Of a stretch of 64,000 nucleotides of DNA, positions 32,743-41,469 are shown piece after piece (the first letter of the stretch is position 1; the number at the start of each line of letters is the position of its first letter). The DNA is from an uncultured Bacteroidales bacterium (GTDB lineage: Bacteria; Bacteroidota; Bacteroidia; Bacteroidales; UBA932). The position numbers and the translations under genes were made by a program. The notes below the pieces were generated by a model. That model saw only the letters and a list, made by a program, of their open reading frames with translations, searched no databases and was not told the DNA's origin. The stretch spans positions 1 to 64,000 of the forward strand of contig ONCE01000013.1 of assembly GCA_900316245.1 (NCBI GenBank), written 5' to 3'.

Positions 32743-34007
32743 AATTTGTTGTACGTTTTATTCTGAATCAATTTAATTTTTACGGCATTTTCGGCCTCCT
32801 TGGTTTCCAGGGCCTGCCTGTACGCACGGCGCGCCATCAGGATGGAGTTCTGCTGGGCCCTCATCTTGTCCAGGTTATCCCGCACCCTCCACTGATGGAT
32901 GAGCACGGACAGGAAAGCCAGGAAGAACATCAGGAGGAAACCGCCCAGCAAAAGGAACTGGTTCCGGTTCTTTTGGAGTTCGGCTTCTTCCCGCAGACGG
33001 GCGTTGTCCATTTCGGCCTCCAGGATGGCCACGTCTTCATCCTGAACCCGAAGGTAGACGGAATCCTTTTCGGCCATCAACTGAAGCAGGTTGCCATAGG
33101 CCTGTTCGTAGGCTCCCATATCGGCCAGCAGCACGTGCCGCTGCTCCAGGCGCTCCTGACGGGAATCCAGGGCATCGGCCCTTTCCAATGCTTTCTCCAG
33201 CAGGCCACGGGAGCGAAGATACACTACGTCCAGACTGGCAGGAGTCTCTTTCAGCCCGTCGTAACAGGCCCAGAAGGACTCCAGGTCTCCTTCCTCATAA
33301 TACAGAAGAGCCCGGTTCATAAGGACCTTCTCCCGCATCGCGGGGAAAAAGTCCTGGTATCGGGCCGCCTCGTTGCAGGACTGATGGGCTTCCTCGAAGG
33401 CACCCATTTTCATCTGCTCCTGGGCCAGGAGAAGGTACAGATTGGGAAGTTCCTGCTCGTTCCGGGATTCCCTGCAGAAATGCAGGGCCTGCTGCAGGTT
33501 GTCCACCGCCAGGCGGTCGTTACCTCTATAACTATGGATAAGGCCGATCAGGCGGTAAGAAAACATCTGGCCCAGAGGATTCTTCTCCTTCATCGCCAGG
33601 CGCGAAAGTTCGCGGGCCTCCAGGACGGCCTCCGACATACGGTTGGAGCCCAGGAGGTACTCTATATATTCATTAAGGGTAACGAAATAGAATTCCCTCA
33701 GATCCTTTCGATTGGCCAGCAGCCCCTTGAGTTCTGCGGCAATCACGTCCATCCTCCCATAATCCCCCATCGCATAGCGGACAGGCATCTCCAGGGACAG
33801 GGCCAGGCACTTGTACCTCAGGTTTCCATAGCGCACGCCCACCTGATACAGGGAATCGGCCAACTCCAGATTGGCCGGATCGTACTCCTGCATTCGGGCC
33901 TGGGCATAGCGAAGGAAGGTGGGCTGGTCCACCCGGAGCCTGTTCACAATCTGAGCCTGGGTGCCCAGACTCAGGAGCAGGCACACAATGAATAGGAAAC
34001 GGCGCAC
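32739..34007 (-). CDS. TPR protein with one membrane helix and no kinase domain
   Basis: This 422-aa protein has a signal peptide (MRRFLFIVCLLLSLGTQAQ), about six TPR-like repeats (periplasmic, e.g. YRGNDRLAVDNLQQAL and EEAHQSCNEAARYQ), a coiled coil, a membrane helix (FLLLGGFLLMFFLAFLSVLI) and a short cytoplasmic coiled-coil tail. This is the input half of the TPR histidine kinases common in Bacteroidota with the catalytic part absent. It uses GTG as start, two bases after the stop of the response regulator gene. Confidence 0.85.
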   Translation of the reverse strand: MRRFLFIVCLLLSLGTQAQIVNRLRVDQPTFLRYAQARMQEYDPANLELADSLYQVGVRYGNLRYKCLALSLEMPVRYAMGDYGRMDVIAAELKGLLANRKDLREFYFVTLNEYIEYLLGSNRMSEAVLEARELSRLAMKEKNPLGQMFSYRLIGLIHSYRGNDRLAVDNLQQALHFCRESRNEQELPNLYLLLAQEQMKMGAFEEAHQSCNEAARYQDFFPAMREKVLMNRALLYYEEGDLESFWACYDGLKETPASLDVVYLRSRGLLEKALERADALDSRQERLEQRHVLLADMGAYEQAYGNLLQLMAEKDSVYLRVQDEDVAILEAEMDNARLREEAELQKNRNQFLLLGGFLLMFFLAFLSVLIHQWRVRDNLDKMRAQQNSILMARRAYRQALETKEAENAVKIKLIQNKTYNKL

Positions 34008-34009
34008 GG

Positions 34010-34432
34010 CTACTGTTTCTTATCGGTCTGGGACATGGTAAGCTGCGTAACTACGCTGGTGAGCAGCCTTTCCATGATGATGGGCTTCATAATATAATCA
34101 TCGGCGCCCATATTGAAGCCCTTGGAGACATCTTCTCCGGAAGTAAGGGCCGTGAGGATGATGATGCGGATATTGGCGGTTTCCGGATTGGACTTGAGGC
34201 GGCGGATGACTTCATAGCCGTCTATCCCGGGCATCATCAAATCCAACAGAATCAGGTCCGGCTTGCTGCGGGCTATGGAGTCAAGCGCTTCCTGACCGCC
34301 CGTAGCGGTCTCCAATTGGAAATTGAAACGGACCAGCATCTTCTTGACCAGGAGAAGATTGAGAGGTATGTCGTCCACTGCCAGAACCCGGCAGGAGGAG
34401 AAATCGTATTCTTGGGCGTAGACGGGGATCAT
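34010..34432 (-). CDS. receiver-only response regulator
   Basis: This 140-aa protein is a lone CheY-like receiver: acidic pair Asp20-Asp21, phosphorylated Asp64 in ILLDLMMPG, Thr94 in ILTALT and Lys116 in YIMKP. No output domain follows. It lies 11 bases after the fimbrillin-like lipoprotein gene and 2 bases before the TPR gene. As no DNA-binding domain is attached, it probably acts by protein contact, for example on the kinase, the TPR protein tail or the membrane AraC regulator in the same operon. Confidence 0.93.
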   Translation of the reverse strand: MIPVYAQEYDFSSCRVLAVDDIPLNLLLVKKMLVRFNFQLETATGGQEALDSIARSKPDLILLDLMMPGIDGYEVIRRLKSNPETANIRIIILTALTSGEDVSKGFNMGADDYIMKPIIMERLLTSVVTQLTMSQTDKKQ

Positions 34433-34443
34433 AACTGGGGCAA

Positions 34444-35532
34444 TCAGAAATCTTTGTTACTTTCGTATATTTTGGTTTCCCACCCGCTTACGCTGGCAGA
34501 AAAGTCAATGGGGTGATACAGGGAACTCAGATCCAGGCCGATATGGAAGGTATACTGCTTTCCGGGAATCATTGTATTTCCGGGCAGTAGGCCGTAAATC
34601 ATATATTTGAGAACCTGGTCTTTCATAGGGAGGTATTCTTCCGATCCAATGGAGAAACCGTCTACGTCAAAATGGACTTCCACATACTGGACACCCATTT
34701 CAATCTGGTCAGGAACGGCATAGAAACGATGGCTGGACTCCTTGGAATTGACCAGGGCATCTTTTCCCACATACTGTTTGCCTTCACGCCCCACGCCCAC
34801 GGGAGCATCGCCTTCAAAAACGGTGACATCCCGGTAATAACCCTGGTAATTCCAGATACCTTTGCTAAGAAGGATGTCATTGACATAGACGCCGGCCGAA
34901 GCAACGTGCGTGGCCACCAGTTTGCGGAGATGGATCAGACCCTGCAGCTGGGGAATGGAGGTTACATCGCAGATGCAGAAGCCAATGTCATTGGTTATAT
35001 GGCTGAACTCCAGGGGCAAAGTATTGAGCAGGTTGAAGGAACGCTCCACCGTTTTGGATACAAGCGGACCGGCCTCCGTATCAGACAGCTCGTAGGGAAT
35101 GGAATATGACTCGTTCGAATTCTCGTACAGAACATTGCTCACGTGCGGATAATAGGCACTGAAAAGGAGGGGATCCTGAATTTCCAGCAAACCGCCGTCC
35201 AAAATGGTCTGATATTTTCCGTTGGAGCCGCTGCTAACAAGAATGTTATCGATAATTAGGTCGTGAGATTGTGTTTCAATTCCAATAAGTGCGAAAGGAA
35301 TTGAAACATCCATGGTGGCGAGCATATTGGAAACGGAAGTTTCCGAATCTCCGGAAGCTTTGGTGGAAGCGCCATTTTCGTCCTCCAATTTTACGCCATC
35401 TCGCAAAACGGAAATATCAAAATCCAGCTTCAGGGCACGCTGAGACACGTCTAAGGCATCATTGTCTAAAGTGCTGCAGGAGAGCATCAAAAGCCCGAAT
35501 ACTGAAAATAAGCCGGCGTAAAATAGTTTCAT
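34444..35532 (-). CDS. fimbrillin-like (Mfa-like) lipoprotein heading the signalling operon
   Basis: This 362-aa lipoprotein has a signal MKLFYAGLFSVFGLLMLSC (lipid Cys19) and a mature region with the fimbrillin plan: STKASGD proximal segment, LLFSAYYP strand, LPLEFSHI, and a final TFHIGLDLSS strand with SVSGWETK, as in the FimA/Mfa1 superfamily. It is on the opposite strand from the pilus operon and starts a transcript that continues into the response regulator 11 bases later. I chose ATG 35532, because the upstream TTG would lie before the promoter. It may be a surface sensor, accessory pilin or anchor. Confidence 0.82.
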   Translation of the reverse strand: MKLFYAGLFSVFGLLMLSCSTLDNDALDVSQRALKLDFDISVLRDGVKLEDENGASTKASGDSETSVSNMLATMDVSIPFALIGIETQSHDLIIDNILVSSGSNGKYQTILDGGLLEIQDPLLFSAYYPHVSNVLYENSNESYSIPYELSDTEAGPLVSKTVERSFNLLNTLPLEFSHITNDIGFCICDVTSIPQLQGLIHLRKLVATHVASAGVYVNDILLSKGIWNYQGYYRDVTVFEGDAPVGVGREGKQYVGKDALVNSKESSHRFYAVPDQIEMGVQYVEVHFDVDGFSIGSEEYLPMKDQVLKYMIYGLLPGNTMIPGKQYTFHIGLDLSSLYHPIDFSASVSGWETKIYESNKDF

Positions 35533-35549
35533 AACGCAAATCCTTTGAA

Positions 35550-35581
35550 CAAATATAAACAATTTTTCTTGATTCCACAAA
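35550..35581 (-). promoter_or_regulatory. consensus promoter of the fimbrillin-signalling operon
   Basis: TTTG (35581-35578), 20 bases, TATATTTG (35557-35550) on the minus strand. A perfect match. The ATG at 35532 is 17 bases downstream. Confidence 0.85.
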
Positions 35582-35784
35582 TCTTTTTTCAAATAATTAT
35601 AAACTAATTTTAGTTTTTAAAAATATTTATTTAGTGGCGTTAATTTCTTAATTTCTTGAATGAAAATTTTGAAAAATCAAGCCTCTAGAGCGCCAGAAGC
35701 GACATTATTTCATCAAGGAACAACAAAAATTATTTTGAAATCAAAAATCAAGAATCAGAAATTCTTTCTGAAAATATTTTTCGA

Positions 35785-35822
35785 TATTTATTTTTAAATA
35801 AAATAAATAATCCCTAATTTTG
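35785..35822 (+). promoter_or_regulatory. pilus operon promoter with overlapping inverted repeat
   Basis: The -7 box TAATTTTG (35815-35822) precedes the first pilus gene by 24 bases. Upstream, TATTTATTTT (35785-35794) and its exact complement (35800-35809) form a 10-bp inverted repeat with 5 bases between, covering the -33 position, where only TTTT is found. The weak -33 and the dyad are what one expects of an activator-controlled promoter. The rest of the 314-base gap (35533-35846) is AT-rich with no gene seen. Confidence 0.6.
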
Positions 35823-35846
35823 ATTTCCGGAAAAGGGAGAAACTAA

Positions 35847-37145
35847 TTGGAATTTAGTTCGTTGGAACTCAAGAAAAACATCCTCCGGGCAGTCCTGCCT
35901 ATACTGTTTTTATTCCTCTGCACGGAACTCAGCGCGCAGAGGCATTTCCGTCTCCACTTTGCCCGCAACGAAAGCGAATTCTTCTACACCCTCCTGGACA
36001 ACGATAAAACCCTGGATTCTCTCTACAGGACCGTTAAAGCTATCGGCCCTGAAAATATCCAATCCATTGACGTCAAGGTCTTTGCTTCTCCCGAAGGTCC
36101 CTATCAGTTCAACCAGGATCTCTGCCGCCTCAGAGCCAACGAATTCCGTTATGCCGTTCTCCCCTATCTCAAAGGCGCAGAAGATAAAGTTCACATTACC
36201 ATTGGCGGAGAGGCCTGGGATGAGCTCCGCAAGCGTGTAGCCGCGGATAAAAAGCTCAAACCCATCTTCATTGAGCAGATTCTCGCCATTCTGGACGATC
36301 CTACCATCGACAACGAAACCCGCAAGGAGTACATCGCCACCAGAATCAGCGAGCACAATTACCGTTTCCTGCTGTGGGAACATTACCGTCTGCTCCGTTA
36401 TTACGACATTTTCATCACCACCAAGCCGGAGGAGAAGGAAATGCCGCAGAATGAGCCCGCTCCCCAGGAGGAGGTCCGCGACACCGTCGTAATGGCCGCT
36501 CCCAAGGCCGTTCAGCCCATTATTGAGCCCGTAGAAGAGTCCAAGCCCCAAAAGCGGGTCTTTATGGCCATCAGCACCAATCTCCCTTACGACATCACCT
36601 ACATCCCCGGCTACGGACTCACCAGCATTCCCAGCGTAACGCTGGAAATTATGCCCCGCAACAGCCGCTGGACGCTGGGAGCAGACGTAGAATGGCCTAT
36701 GTGGCAGCATCCTGAGAGCCACCGCTATTTCCAGGTGAACAACATCACCCTCTGGACGCGCCGCTATTTCCGCCCCAAGGAGGAACCCCGCCGCCGCGGC
36801 TGGTATCTGATGGCCAACGTCAATGCAGCCCGCTACGGAATTGGCTTTGACGCCAACAGGGGCTGGGAAGGCGAAGGCCTGGGCGCTTCCCTGGGCTTTG
36901 GCTACCGCCTTCCGCTGGGCCGCTATTGCTTCCTGGATATGGGCCTGGCCGCCGGCGCCTTCTACAGCGCCTACGACCCTTACGTCTGGGGCGACGACGC
37001 CACCCAGTGGTATTATTACGATTATTACGGAGATCCCGCCGCATTCCAAAAACGCAACCAGAGGCTCTGGTGGGCCGGTCCTACCCGCGTCTGGCTGTCG
37101 TTCGGCTTCGATTTCTGGAAAAAAGACAGGAGGAGAGTTAAGTAA
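35847..37145 (+). CDS. DUF3575 outer-membrane protein with OmpA-like N-terminal part (pilus locus)
   Basis: This 432-aa protein has a signal peptide ending ...LCTELSAQ, a periplasmic domain with a pattern typical of OmpA-like/DUF3868 segments (FHFARNESEF-like RLHFARNESEF, DVKVFASPEGPYQFNQDLCRLRANEF core SPEGPYQFN), a Pro/Glu-rich linker (residues 195-235) and a C-terminal beta-barrel domain with the DUF3575 start FMAISTNLPYDITYIPG. There is no ATG in frame; the start is TTG at 35847 with GGGAG 7 bases before it, or TTG at 35862. A stop codon directly precedes 35847. First gene of the pilus operon, overlapping the next by one base. Confidence 0.85.
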   Translation: MEFSSLELKKNILRAVLPILFLFLCTELSAQRHFRLHFARNESEFFYTLLDNDKTLDSLYRTVKAIGPENIQSIDVKVFASPEGPYQFNQDLCRLRANEFRYAVLPYLKGAEDKVHITIGGEAWDELRKRVAADKKLKPIFIEQILAILDDPTIDNETRKEYIATRISEHNYRFLLWEHYRLLRYYDIFITTKPEEKEMPQNEPAPQEEVRDTVVMAAPKAVQPIIEPVEESKPQKRVFMAISTNLPYDITYIPGYGLTSIPSVTLEIMPRNSRWTLGADVEWPMWQHPESHRYFQVNNITLWTRRYFRPKEEPRRRGWYLMANVNAARYGIGFDANRGWEGEGLGASLGFGYRLPLGRYCFLDMGLAAGAFYSAYDPYVWGDDATQWYYYDYYGDPAAFQKRNQRLWWAGPTRVWLSFGFDFWKKDRRRVK

Positions 37146-38275
37146 TGCGTATTTTCAGGCATATCTTCTTCCTCCTGCTCCTGTGTGCACAGGTCAGCGG
37201 CTGCAATATCGGCCCTGAACTGCATCTGCGCCAGCCCGTGCAAGCCCAGATTGTGCTGGAAACCGAGGTAAACCTGAACCTGATGTGGCAGGTAGAATGG
37301 GAAGCCCAATGGGAGTTCGCCTGGAACGTCGCCTCCCTGGGTCCTCTGGGCTATGACGAACCCGCCAGCATCAGCGTCCACGTCTATCCGCTGGACGAAA
37401 ACGGAAACCACAAATCGCACTATTCCCAGAATTTCTACGGTACCACGGCCAATATGCCCATTACCGTAGGAGAATACGACCTCCTTTTCCACAACAACGA
37501 CTCCGAGACGCTCCTTTTCAGCAACGAGGAAGAGCTGGGAACCATTTACGGCAGCACCCGCGTCATTTCCAGCGGCCTCAAGGCCTCCAGTTCCGTCCTC
37601 ACAACCATGCAGAAAGAGAGCGGAGACACCAAGGCCGACGATATCCTGATTGAGGAGCCGGTAACCCTGATGCCGGACGGCCTCTTTGTCCTGTACGACC
37701 GGGGAGAGAGCATCAGCGGCAATCTGGAAGACTACGAATACATTGACGGGAAATACGTGCTCCGCATTCAGGGCACTATGAATCCCGCCACCTACATCCA
37801 CCTGTTCCAGATTCACCTGCTCAACAACGAAGGCCGCGTAATAGGCAGCAACGGCGGCGGCGCCCTCACCGGACTGGCTGCCGGAGTAGATCTGGATACG
37901 CGCGTCTCTTCGCGCACGCCCGTGTGCGTGCCCGCGGATTTATATTATGACCGCACCAAGCAGTTGATGGCCGCCCGTTTTGTGAGTTTCGGCATCCCCG
38001 GATGCAATCCTTACGATGAAGAGAGCGTGGCAAACGCCCCCGAAGGAAAACACTACCTGGTGCTCAACATAACCTACGCCAACGGCAACTGGAAGAACAT
38101 CCGCATAGATGTTACCAACGCATTCCGGGCCCTCCCTCTGGGAGGATTGATAGACCTCACGCTGGACGTGAACGACTTTCCTCCGGAAGAAGGTACGCCC
38201 GGAAGCGGCGGCGGCTTTGATGCCCTCATAGACGAGTGGGACGAAGAACACGGAGAAACAACGATTATTTTTTAA
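37145..38275 (+). CDS. DUF5119-like lipoprotein (pilus locus)
   Basis: This 376-aa lipoprotein (signal to Cys20 in CAQVSGCN) has an immunoglobulin-like plan: LVLETEVNLNLMW-like first strand (VLETEVNLNLMWQVEW), SISVHVYPLDENG and VGEYDLLFHNND, and a long C-terminal part with a Gly-rich loop before EGTPGSGGGFD. The order DUF3575-DUF5119-fimbrillins recurs in Bacteroides pilus loci, which is the main ground for the name. It overlaps the DUF3575 gene by one base (TAATG). Probably periplasmic or surface-exposed; role in pilus assembly not known. Confidence 0.72.
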   Translation: MRIFRHIFFLLLLCAQVSGCNIGPELHLRQPVQAQIVLETEVNLNLMWQVEWEAQWEFAWNVASLGPLGYDEPASISVHVYPLDENGNHKSHYSQNFYGTTANMPITVGEYDLLFHNNDSETLLFSNEEELGTIYGSTRVISSGLKASSSVLTTMQKESGDTKADDILIEEPVTLMPDGLFVLYDRGESISGNLEDYEYIDGKYVLRIQGTMNPATYIHLFQIHLLNNEGRVIGSNGGGALTGLAAGVDLDTRVSSRTPVCVPADLYYDRTKQLMAARFVSFGIPGCNPYDEESVANAPEGKHYLVLNITYANGNWKNIRIDVTNAFRALPLGGLIDLTLDVNDFPPEEGTPGSGGGFDALIDEWDEEHGETTIIF

Positions 38276-38315
38276 TGTTCAAACAATAATTAATTATTAA
38301 CAACTAAAATTTTTT

Positions 38316-39386
38316 ATGAGTATGAAAAAAGTAGTAATCCTGGCCGCAGCGGCCCTCACCCTCGCCGCCTGCGCAAAGACCTACGAACTCCAGGAAACCG
38401 CCCAGCCCAAAATTGGGTTTGACACCTGGGCCAACAACCTGACCAAGGCCAGAACAGCCGGCAGCAACGAATTTGTTGATGGCGACGACTTTGCCGTGTA
38501 TGGTTACAAGTACAAGAGCAGCGGTGACAATAACACCGTTACCGTTTTTGACGACGTTGTTGTGACCAAAAACAGCACTTGGGGCTATGATGTACCTCGC
38601 TTCTGGGATTCCAACTACGAAAAGTACACCTTTTATGCCGTTTCTCCTGCTTCTGTGGGCACTTCCGGAACGGTTGATCCCCAAACCGGCGAAATCACCA
38701 GCACTAATATCACCTTTGCCGGCAATGACAATGATATCCTCGTTGCTGACATGAAAGTAGTAAATAAGAATGACGGCAATGCATATTTCAATGGTTATAA
38801 CACCGTTGAGATGCATTTCAACCACGTAACGTCCCTGGTAGACATCAAAGTAAAAAAGACTCCTGCCCTTCAGGATGTTGCGGTTACCGTATCTGCCCTT
38901 GCTCTTAACAACATTGAAAATAAAGGCGTTCTGACCGTAAATGATGCTTACACGAATAATAAACCGGTAGCAGACTGGAGCAACGCCGGCACAGGCAGTT
39001 ATTCCGCTAGCCTCGCAAGCGCCGCTACCATTGTTGAAGATCCTGCTTTCAACGCCACCACTCCTGCCACCCCTAGCGGCTCTACATCGATTATCGAGGG
39101 GCTTATCGTAAAGCCTCAAACCTTTGAGACCAGTGGGAACGCACGCCAGCAGATTAGCATTACTTACAAAATCGGTGCAGAAGACGCTGTTACAAAAGAG
39201 CTTTATCTTTCCGATTTTGACACGGTGGATGACGCCGCACAGGACGACAACACCAAGGTCGCTAAATGGGAGCCTGGAAAGCACTATACTTTCTACATCA
39301 CCATCGACGCTAAAATGATTAACTTCAGCGCTGATATTACTCCTTGGGCAGCTGTCACAAGCGGTTACAACTACATCCTCAAATAA
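38316..39386 (+). CDS. fimbrillin, probable major pilin (FimA/Mfa1-like)
   Basis: This 356-aa prepilin has a lipoprotein signal (Cys19 in LTLAACAK) and a basic site NNLTKARTAGSN with Arg46, the position where type V prepilins are cut by a trypsin-like protease in Porphyromonas. The mature part has fimbrillin landmarks: FYAVSPAS, EMHFNHVTSLVDIKV and the final HYTFYITIDAKMINFSADITPW. It has lower GC and different codon use from its neighbours, and a 40-base AT-rich gap precedes it, both consistent with the most variable and most expressed gene of the operon. The second Met (38322) is an alternative start. Confidence 0.88.
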   Translation: MSMKKVVILAAAALTLAACAKTYELQETAQPKIGFDTWANNLTKARTAGSNEFVDGDDFAVYGYKYKSSGDNNTVTVFDDVVVTKNSTWGYDVPRFWDSNYEKYTFYAVSPASVGTSGTVDPQTGEITSTNITFAGNDNDILVADMKVVNKNDGNAYFNGYNTVEMHFNHVTSLVDIKVKKTPALQDVAVTVSALALNNIENKGVLTVNDAYTNNKPVADWSNAGTGSYSASLASAATIVEDPAFNATTPATPSGSTSIIEGLIVKPQTFETSGNARQQISITYKIGAEDAVTKELYLSDFDTVDDAAQDDNTKVAKWEPGKHYTFYITIDAKMINFSADITPWAAVTSGYNYILK

Positions 39387-39389
39387 TCC

Positions 39390-40448
39390 ATGCGTAATCG
39401 CATCATACTCATAGCAGCAATAGCTTCAGGCGCCCTGCTCACGGCAGGGTGCGTGAAGCTGGACAATCCGGCCCAGGAGCAGAATTCCATCTGCTTCCAG
39501 GCCGGATGCTCCCTGCTACGGGAGGATGTCACCACCAAAGGAACCACGGAGAGTTTCACCTCCAACGATGACACTTTTTCCATCTTTGGAGAAAGAATCA
39601 CCTCCTCCGAAGAACACGCCCTGATCTTCAACGGGGATGTGGTAAAACACAGTTACGACGGAGGAAGCACGGACAGTTGGACCTACAACCAAGTCCGCTA
39701 TTGGTCCTGGGCCAGCCAGTCGGACCGCTACGATTTTGTAGCCGTCTCCCCTGCCCTGAATGCAACGACCAATGAGAATGCTGCAGGTAACCTCTCCGTG
39801 TCCACCCATTATAACTGTTACGTAGAAGGTCAACCGGAATCCGGCGACCAATATGACCTTCTGGCAGCCACCTACCGCCGCAACGGGAGCAGCTGGGACA
39901 GACGCTACGAAACCGTCAGCCTCAATTTCTCCCATATGGGAAGCGCTGTTGGTATCAAGATTACCAACAATTCGGCTGCCGCAACAACCATTTCCGTTAC
40001 TTCCCTTTATTTTCAGAATCTGGTAGTCAGTGCCGATGCAAAAGTGAGCCTGGATGCCTACGGACGCACCCTTATGAGATGGGTCAATCCCACACCCAGC
40101 AGGGCTTCCGTCCGGCAAATAACCTACAGCCCGGCCGTTTCGATAGAATCGGGCCAGTCCTACCCCGCCGAAGGCCAGCCGGATTACCAGATTATGATTC
40201 CTCAGGACCTGAACCTATACGAAGCCAAGATGGTCCTGAACTACCAAGTAGGAGATGAAAACTTTTCCAGCGAGATTCCCCTGGCCAGCATCAAACGCAA
40301 CGATGATACGGCTATTACCTCCTGGGAAATTGGTCACAAGTATAACTATAATATTTATATAAGAATGGACGGCGGTCTGCTGGTGACGGTTTACACCACA
40401 CCTTGGGACGTGCCTGTGGCCGCCGAAACCCCCGGTATTCTTATCTGA
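39390..40448 (+). CDS. second fimbrillin (accessory pilin)
   Basis: This 352-aa lipoprotein (signal to Cys21 in LLTAGCVK) is homologous in plan to the preceding pilin: DTFSIFGERI, YDFVAVSPAL, VSLNFSHMGSAVGIKITN and the last strand NYNIYIRMDGGLLVTVYTTPWDV (core YNIYIRMDGG). Basic residues at 44 and 50 could be the processing site. It starts 3 bases after the major pilin and its TGA overlaps the next ATG. It is probably a minor or adaptor pilin. Confidence 0.86.
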   Translation: MRNRIILIAAIASGALLTAGCVKLDNPAQEQNSICFQAGCSLLREDVTTKGTTESFTSNDDTFSIFGERITSSEEHALIFNGDVVKHSYDGGSTDSWTYNQVRYWSWASQSDRYDFVAVSPALNATTNENAAGNLSVSTHYNCYVEGQPESGDQYDLLAATYRRNGSSWDRRYETVSLNFSHMGSAVGIKITNNSAAATTISVTSLYFQNLVVSADAKVSLDAYGRTLMRWVNPTPSRASVRQITYSPAVSIESGQSYPAEGQPDYQIMIPQDLNLYEAKMVLNYQVGDENFSSEIPLASIKRNDDTAITSWEIGHKYNYNIYIRMDGGLLVTVYTTPWDVPVAAETPGILI

Positions 40449-41467
40449 TGCAAAAAAAGGCGTTCATACTGCTTCTCGCCATCTGGAGTATGGTCGCATG
40501 CAACCGTCAGGAGCTCCCTGAGGGGACTCTCCGCATTTCCTTCGAAACCGGGGCCTTGCAGACCAAGGCCCTGGAAGGCGACGGAAATGCAGCCGACGGA
40601 GGGGAAATCGCTATAGATGGCGAAAATCCCGACCTGGTGATTCTGATAGCCAACAGCGAAGGAACCATCGTGGCCAAGTATCCCGGGACGGGAGAATTGG
40701 AAGGCTCTCCCCTCTCCACCAGCGTATCCATTTCATTCACTGGCCTCATCGGAGGGAACACCTATACCGTCTATGCCTTTGGCAATACACGGGGTTTTTG
40801 GAAAATGAAAAGCGGCGAATCGGACGTGACCGACCTCACCGCCCTTACCACCGCATCGGAAGTGGAGGCCCTTCAATTCCAGCCGCAGGCCTCCGATTTA
40901 GACAGTTACGACTGTCTCAAGGTCCTGGGAGAGCGACTTCCCCTTTCGGCCAAAGGTACCGTCACGCTGGAATCCTCTGGAAACGGAGAAATTGAACTTC
41001 CCCTGCTTCGCTGCGTGGCCAAGGTCACGGCCCGCTTCGAGAATCAGTTCGGAGAAGAAATCACCTTATACAATTTTGAGAATACAATGAGAAAGATGCG
41101 TCCCCAAGTGGGATACGTGGTCGCTCACCAGAACGACTACCCCGTAGCTCCGGCCGACGCATTGGACCTCACCTCCGGCGAAAACAGCATCACCATTCCC
41201 AATGACAGTGCCTACAAACTGTCCTGGTATGTCTTCCCCAGCATTGGGCCCTATACCTGCGACGTTCAGTTCAAACTGTCCAATGACGGGGACATCCGCC
41301 AGTTTACGGGTCTCCCCATCCACGACGACCACGCAAGAGACATTCTGCAGCTGACCCGGAACCAGCACCTGACCATTACCACCCGCATCAGCGCCGGTCA
41401 GAGAGTGTCCTTCAATTTCGAGGTCGCGGATTGGGAAGAAAAAACCGAAAGGATTACATTTGATTAG
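40448..41467 (+). CDS. FimB/Mfa2-like pilus anchor lipoprotein
   Basis: This 339-aa lipoprotein (MQKKAFILLLAIWSMVACN, Cys18) has the FimB/Mfa2 plan: an opening LRISFETGALQTKA, NPDLVILIANSEGTIV, YTVYAFGNT, and a second domain with LLRCVAKVTARFEN and ending VSFNFEVADWEEK. In Porphyromonas such proteins stay in the outer membrane and anchor and limit the length of the fibre. The ATG shares two bases with the stop of the upstream gene. Confidence 0.85.
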   Translation: MQKKAFILLLAIWSMVACNRQELPEGTLRISFETGALQTKALEGDGNAADGGEIAIDGENPDLVILIANSEGTIVAKYPGTGELEGSPLSTSVSISFTGLIGGNTYTVYAFGNTRGFWKMKSGESDVTDLTALTTASEVEALQFQPQASDLDSYDCLKVLGERLPLSAKGTVTLESSGNGEIELPLLRCVAKVTARFENQFGEEITLYNFENTMRKMRPQVGYVVAHQNDYPVAPADALDLTSGENSITIPNDSAYKLSWYVFPSIGPYTCDVQFKLSNDGDIRQFTGLPIHDDHARDILQLTRNQHLTITTRISAGQRVSFNFEVADWEEKTERITFD

Positions 41468-41469
41468 TT

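Noticed and set aside
35533..35846. Invertible promoter between the pilin-signalling and pilus operons
   Set aside because: No pair of longer inverted repeats flanks the promoters, and no recombinase gene is adjacent. The 10-bp dyad lies entirely on one side and is better explained as a binding site.
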